A stretch of 64,000 bases of DNA from Bacillus sp. FJAT-44742. GTDB taxonomy: Bacteria; Bacillota; Bacilli; Bacillales; Marinococcaceae. Below are positions 62,803-64,000 of the stretch, in pieces. Made by a program: the position numbers and the translations under genes. The notes below the pieces were generated by a model. That model had not been told where the DNA came from and searched no databases. It worked only from the letters and a program-made list of their open reading frames with translations. The first letter of the stretch is position 1; the number at the start of each line of letters is the position of its first letter. The stretch lies in the NCBI RefSeq assembly GCF_002797315.1, contig NZ_KZ454936.1, positions 1,363,133 through 1,427,132 on the forward strand, read 5' to 3'.

Positions 62803-64000
62803 TTAGTCAAAAGAAATAATACCTTGCTTTTCGATTTCAGTTACAAATGAAGAGCCAACGCCCTTAATTTTTTGTAAATCACTATAAGAAGTAAATGGCT
62901 TCATCCTCCGTAATTCAATTATTTGTCGTGCTCTCTTTTCTCCTATCCTATGAATTTTAATAAGATCGGCAATGTCAGCCTTGTTTATTTGAATAAGATC
63001 CTGCTTGCCAGAAGAGCTATCTCGTAGTGAGGAGGGAGGTAGTTCAATTTGTTTGTCGTAATATGCTTTCCGAAAATCAGTCTCCTTTAGTGCTAAATAC
63101 TTTGCGTATTCAATGGGCTTTAAATAAATCTCGCGGGTTAATTTGAGGTTGTTTAATCGCTTTACGAATTTTTTTTGAGTTTTGCCGTTTACTTCTATAA
63201 TCCAGGGTTTCCCGGCTTCATCGAGTCCAAAATCTACACTGAGTTCTCCTAAGTGGCCCAGTTCTCTTTCGAGAGACTGAGCAGTCAACAGACTAACCAT
63301 TCTTATTTCATTTAGTGTCTTTACAGTTAGTTTGGTATCTCCTTCTAATATATCTTGGTAGCTTTTTAGTTCAGTACAAATATTGCTTATAAAGGAGTGA
63401 CTCTGGCCGACTCTGCAGAAACCATTGGAAATCGTCCATTTTCCTTCCTTATTTTTTTGGACATACATTCTAATGTCATAAATTTTCTGTTCAAAGAGAT
63501 CTAATGGAATATATTGCTGAATTAAATATTCCTTTTCACCTATTAATTGATTTACTTGATGAATAAAAGTGTCTTTATTAGTAGTGTTGATTTTGGCTGG
63601 AGTTACAACCCTCTCACATTGGTTTAGCAAATGAACATACTTATGCGGCGCAGTAGTAGAGTCCTTCTCAGTGTGGTGCCTTTCGATCGAGATGGTCTTA
63701 TACAGCGCAGAGAACAACCTGTATTTAAAGTCAACTGTCAGCTCAATAAAATAAACTCCTCGTCCGTGGTGTCCCATAGCCGGTTTTAGAATGAGGTTAC
63801 GGTAAAGGTGTAATAAATCTAAAACGTTTTCCGTTTGGTATAAAAACGTTTCCGGTAAATAATTGGAAATTGAGCTGTTTTTTAGAACTCTAAAAACTTC
63901 CCATTTGTTAAACCTAGTAATACAGTTAAAAACCTTGCCTTTGCCGATAGCCAATTCAAGGAAAGAGGTGATTTCGTAATTGGAAGAATACCGCCGGTTG
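62803..64000 (-). CDS. YheC/YheD-like ATP-grasp ligase I fused to HhH domain, 5' cut
   Basis: The frame is open to the right window edge: upstream of the TTG at 63954 it still reads NRRYSSNYEITSFLELAIG, a family sequence, so the real start is outside. At least 399 residues. LPETFLYQTE, LILKPAMGHHGRGVYFIE, YDIRMYVQKNKEGKW, LSVDFGLDEAG and WIIEVNGKTQKKF mark the ATP-grasp domain. The last about 65 residues are a ComEA-type helix-hairpin-helix domain (IQINKADIADLIKIHRIGEK, IKGVGSSFVTEIEKQGI), which normally binds DNA. This is an unusual fusion. Confidence 0.85.
   Translation of the reverse strand, partial: NRRYSSNYEITSFLELAIGKGKVFNCITRFNKWEVFRVLKNSSISNYLPETFLYQTENVLDLLHLYRNLILKPAMGHHGRGVYFIELTVDFKYRLFSALYKTISIERHHTEKDSTTAPHKYVHLLNQCERVVTPAKINTTNKDTFIHQVNQLIGEKEYLIQQYIPLDLFEQKIYDIRMYVQKNKEGKWTISNGFCRVGQSHSFISNICTELKSYQDILEGDTKLTVKTLNEIRMVSLLTAQSLERELGHLGELSVDFGLDEAGKPWIIEVNGKTQKKFVKRLNNLKLTREIYLKPIEYAKYLALKETDFRKAYYDKQIELPPSSLRDSSSGKQDLIQINKADIADLIKIHRIGEKRARQIIELRRMKPFTSYSDLQKIKGVGSSFVTEIEKQGIISFD

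Overview
The window looks like a chromosome segment of a low-GC, endospore-forming Gram-positive bacterium of the family Bacillaceae. The evidence is a complete gerA-type germination operon, YheC/YheD-type spore-associated ATP-grasp proteins, a bacterial nitric oxide synthase of Bacillus type, Zur boxes of Bacillus type, strong AGGAGG-like ribosome binding sites and frequent TTG or GTG starts. I saw no rRNA, tRNA, CRISPR array, complete insertion sequence or prophage. The species cannot be named from the sequence alone.

Layout. (1) 1-7.0 kb: an adenosylcobalamin-dependent diol/glycerol dehydratase operon (large subunit cut by the window edge, medium, small, two reactivase subunits, a GlcG/PduO-C-like protein), then a two-component pair with a PocR sensor domain that probably controls it. 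(2) 7.3-10.9 kb, minus strand: a Tat-exported flavin amine oxidase, an exported RidA-like protein, two TatA and one TatC, looking like a cargo with its own translocase. (3) 11.6-17.7 kb: a zinc-starvation block with a YcgQ-like membrane protein, two CobW-type GTPases, a SufU paralogue and a 2Fe-2S ferredoxin-like protein; matches to the Zur box lie before three of the transcription units. (4) 18.2-21.9 kb: gerA-type germinant receptor operon. (5) 22-50 kb: mixed metabolic and membrane genes (amidase with a tiny partner protein, proline dehydrogenase, nitric oxide synthase beside an XRE-TPR regulator, MFS pumps, a MarR repressor with two operators, Thermus-type isocitrate dehydrogenase, erythromycin-esterase-like protein, an Nmad3-like protein, TraB-like protein). 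Four paired palindromic repeats and several broken genes lie here. (6) 50.2 kb to the right edge: an unusually dense array of nine ATP-grasp ligase genes of at least five types, most of them YheC/YheD-like, with the remains of a D-Ala-D-Ala ligase, the remains of a tenth YheC/D-like gene, and an acylphosphatase.

The ATP-grasp array is the most remarkable region. Three paralogous pairs or singlets (A/E, B/H, C/G, plus D, I and the unrelated F) all keep the ATP- and metal-binding residues, so they look like active ligases, probably making amide or peptide bonds in a spore- or envelope-associated product; that product is unknown. One member ends in a helix-hairpin-helix domain and one in a long acidic then basic tail.

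Several genes are split by single-base shifts or an in-frame stop (thioredoxin-like, YedE-like, esterase, secreted protein, SinI-like, racemase-like), and three genes have no ATG, GTG or TTG at the expected start. These may be real decay or errors in the assembly; raw reads would decide.
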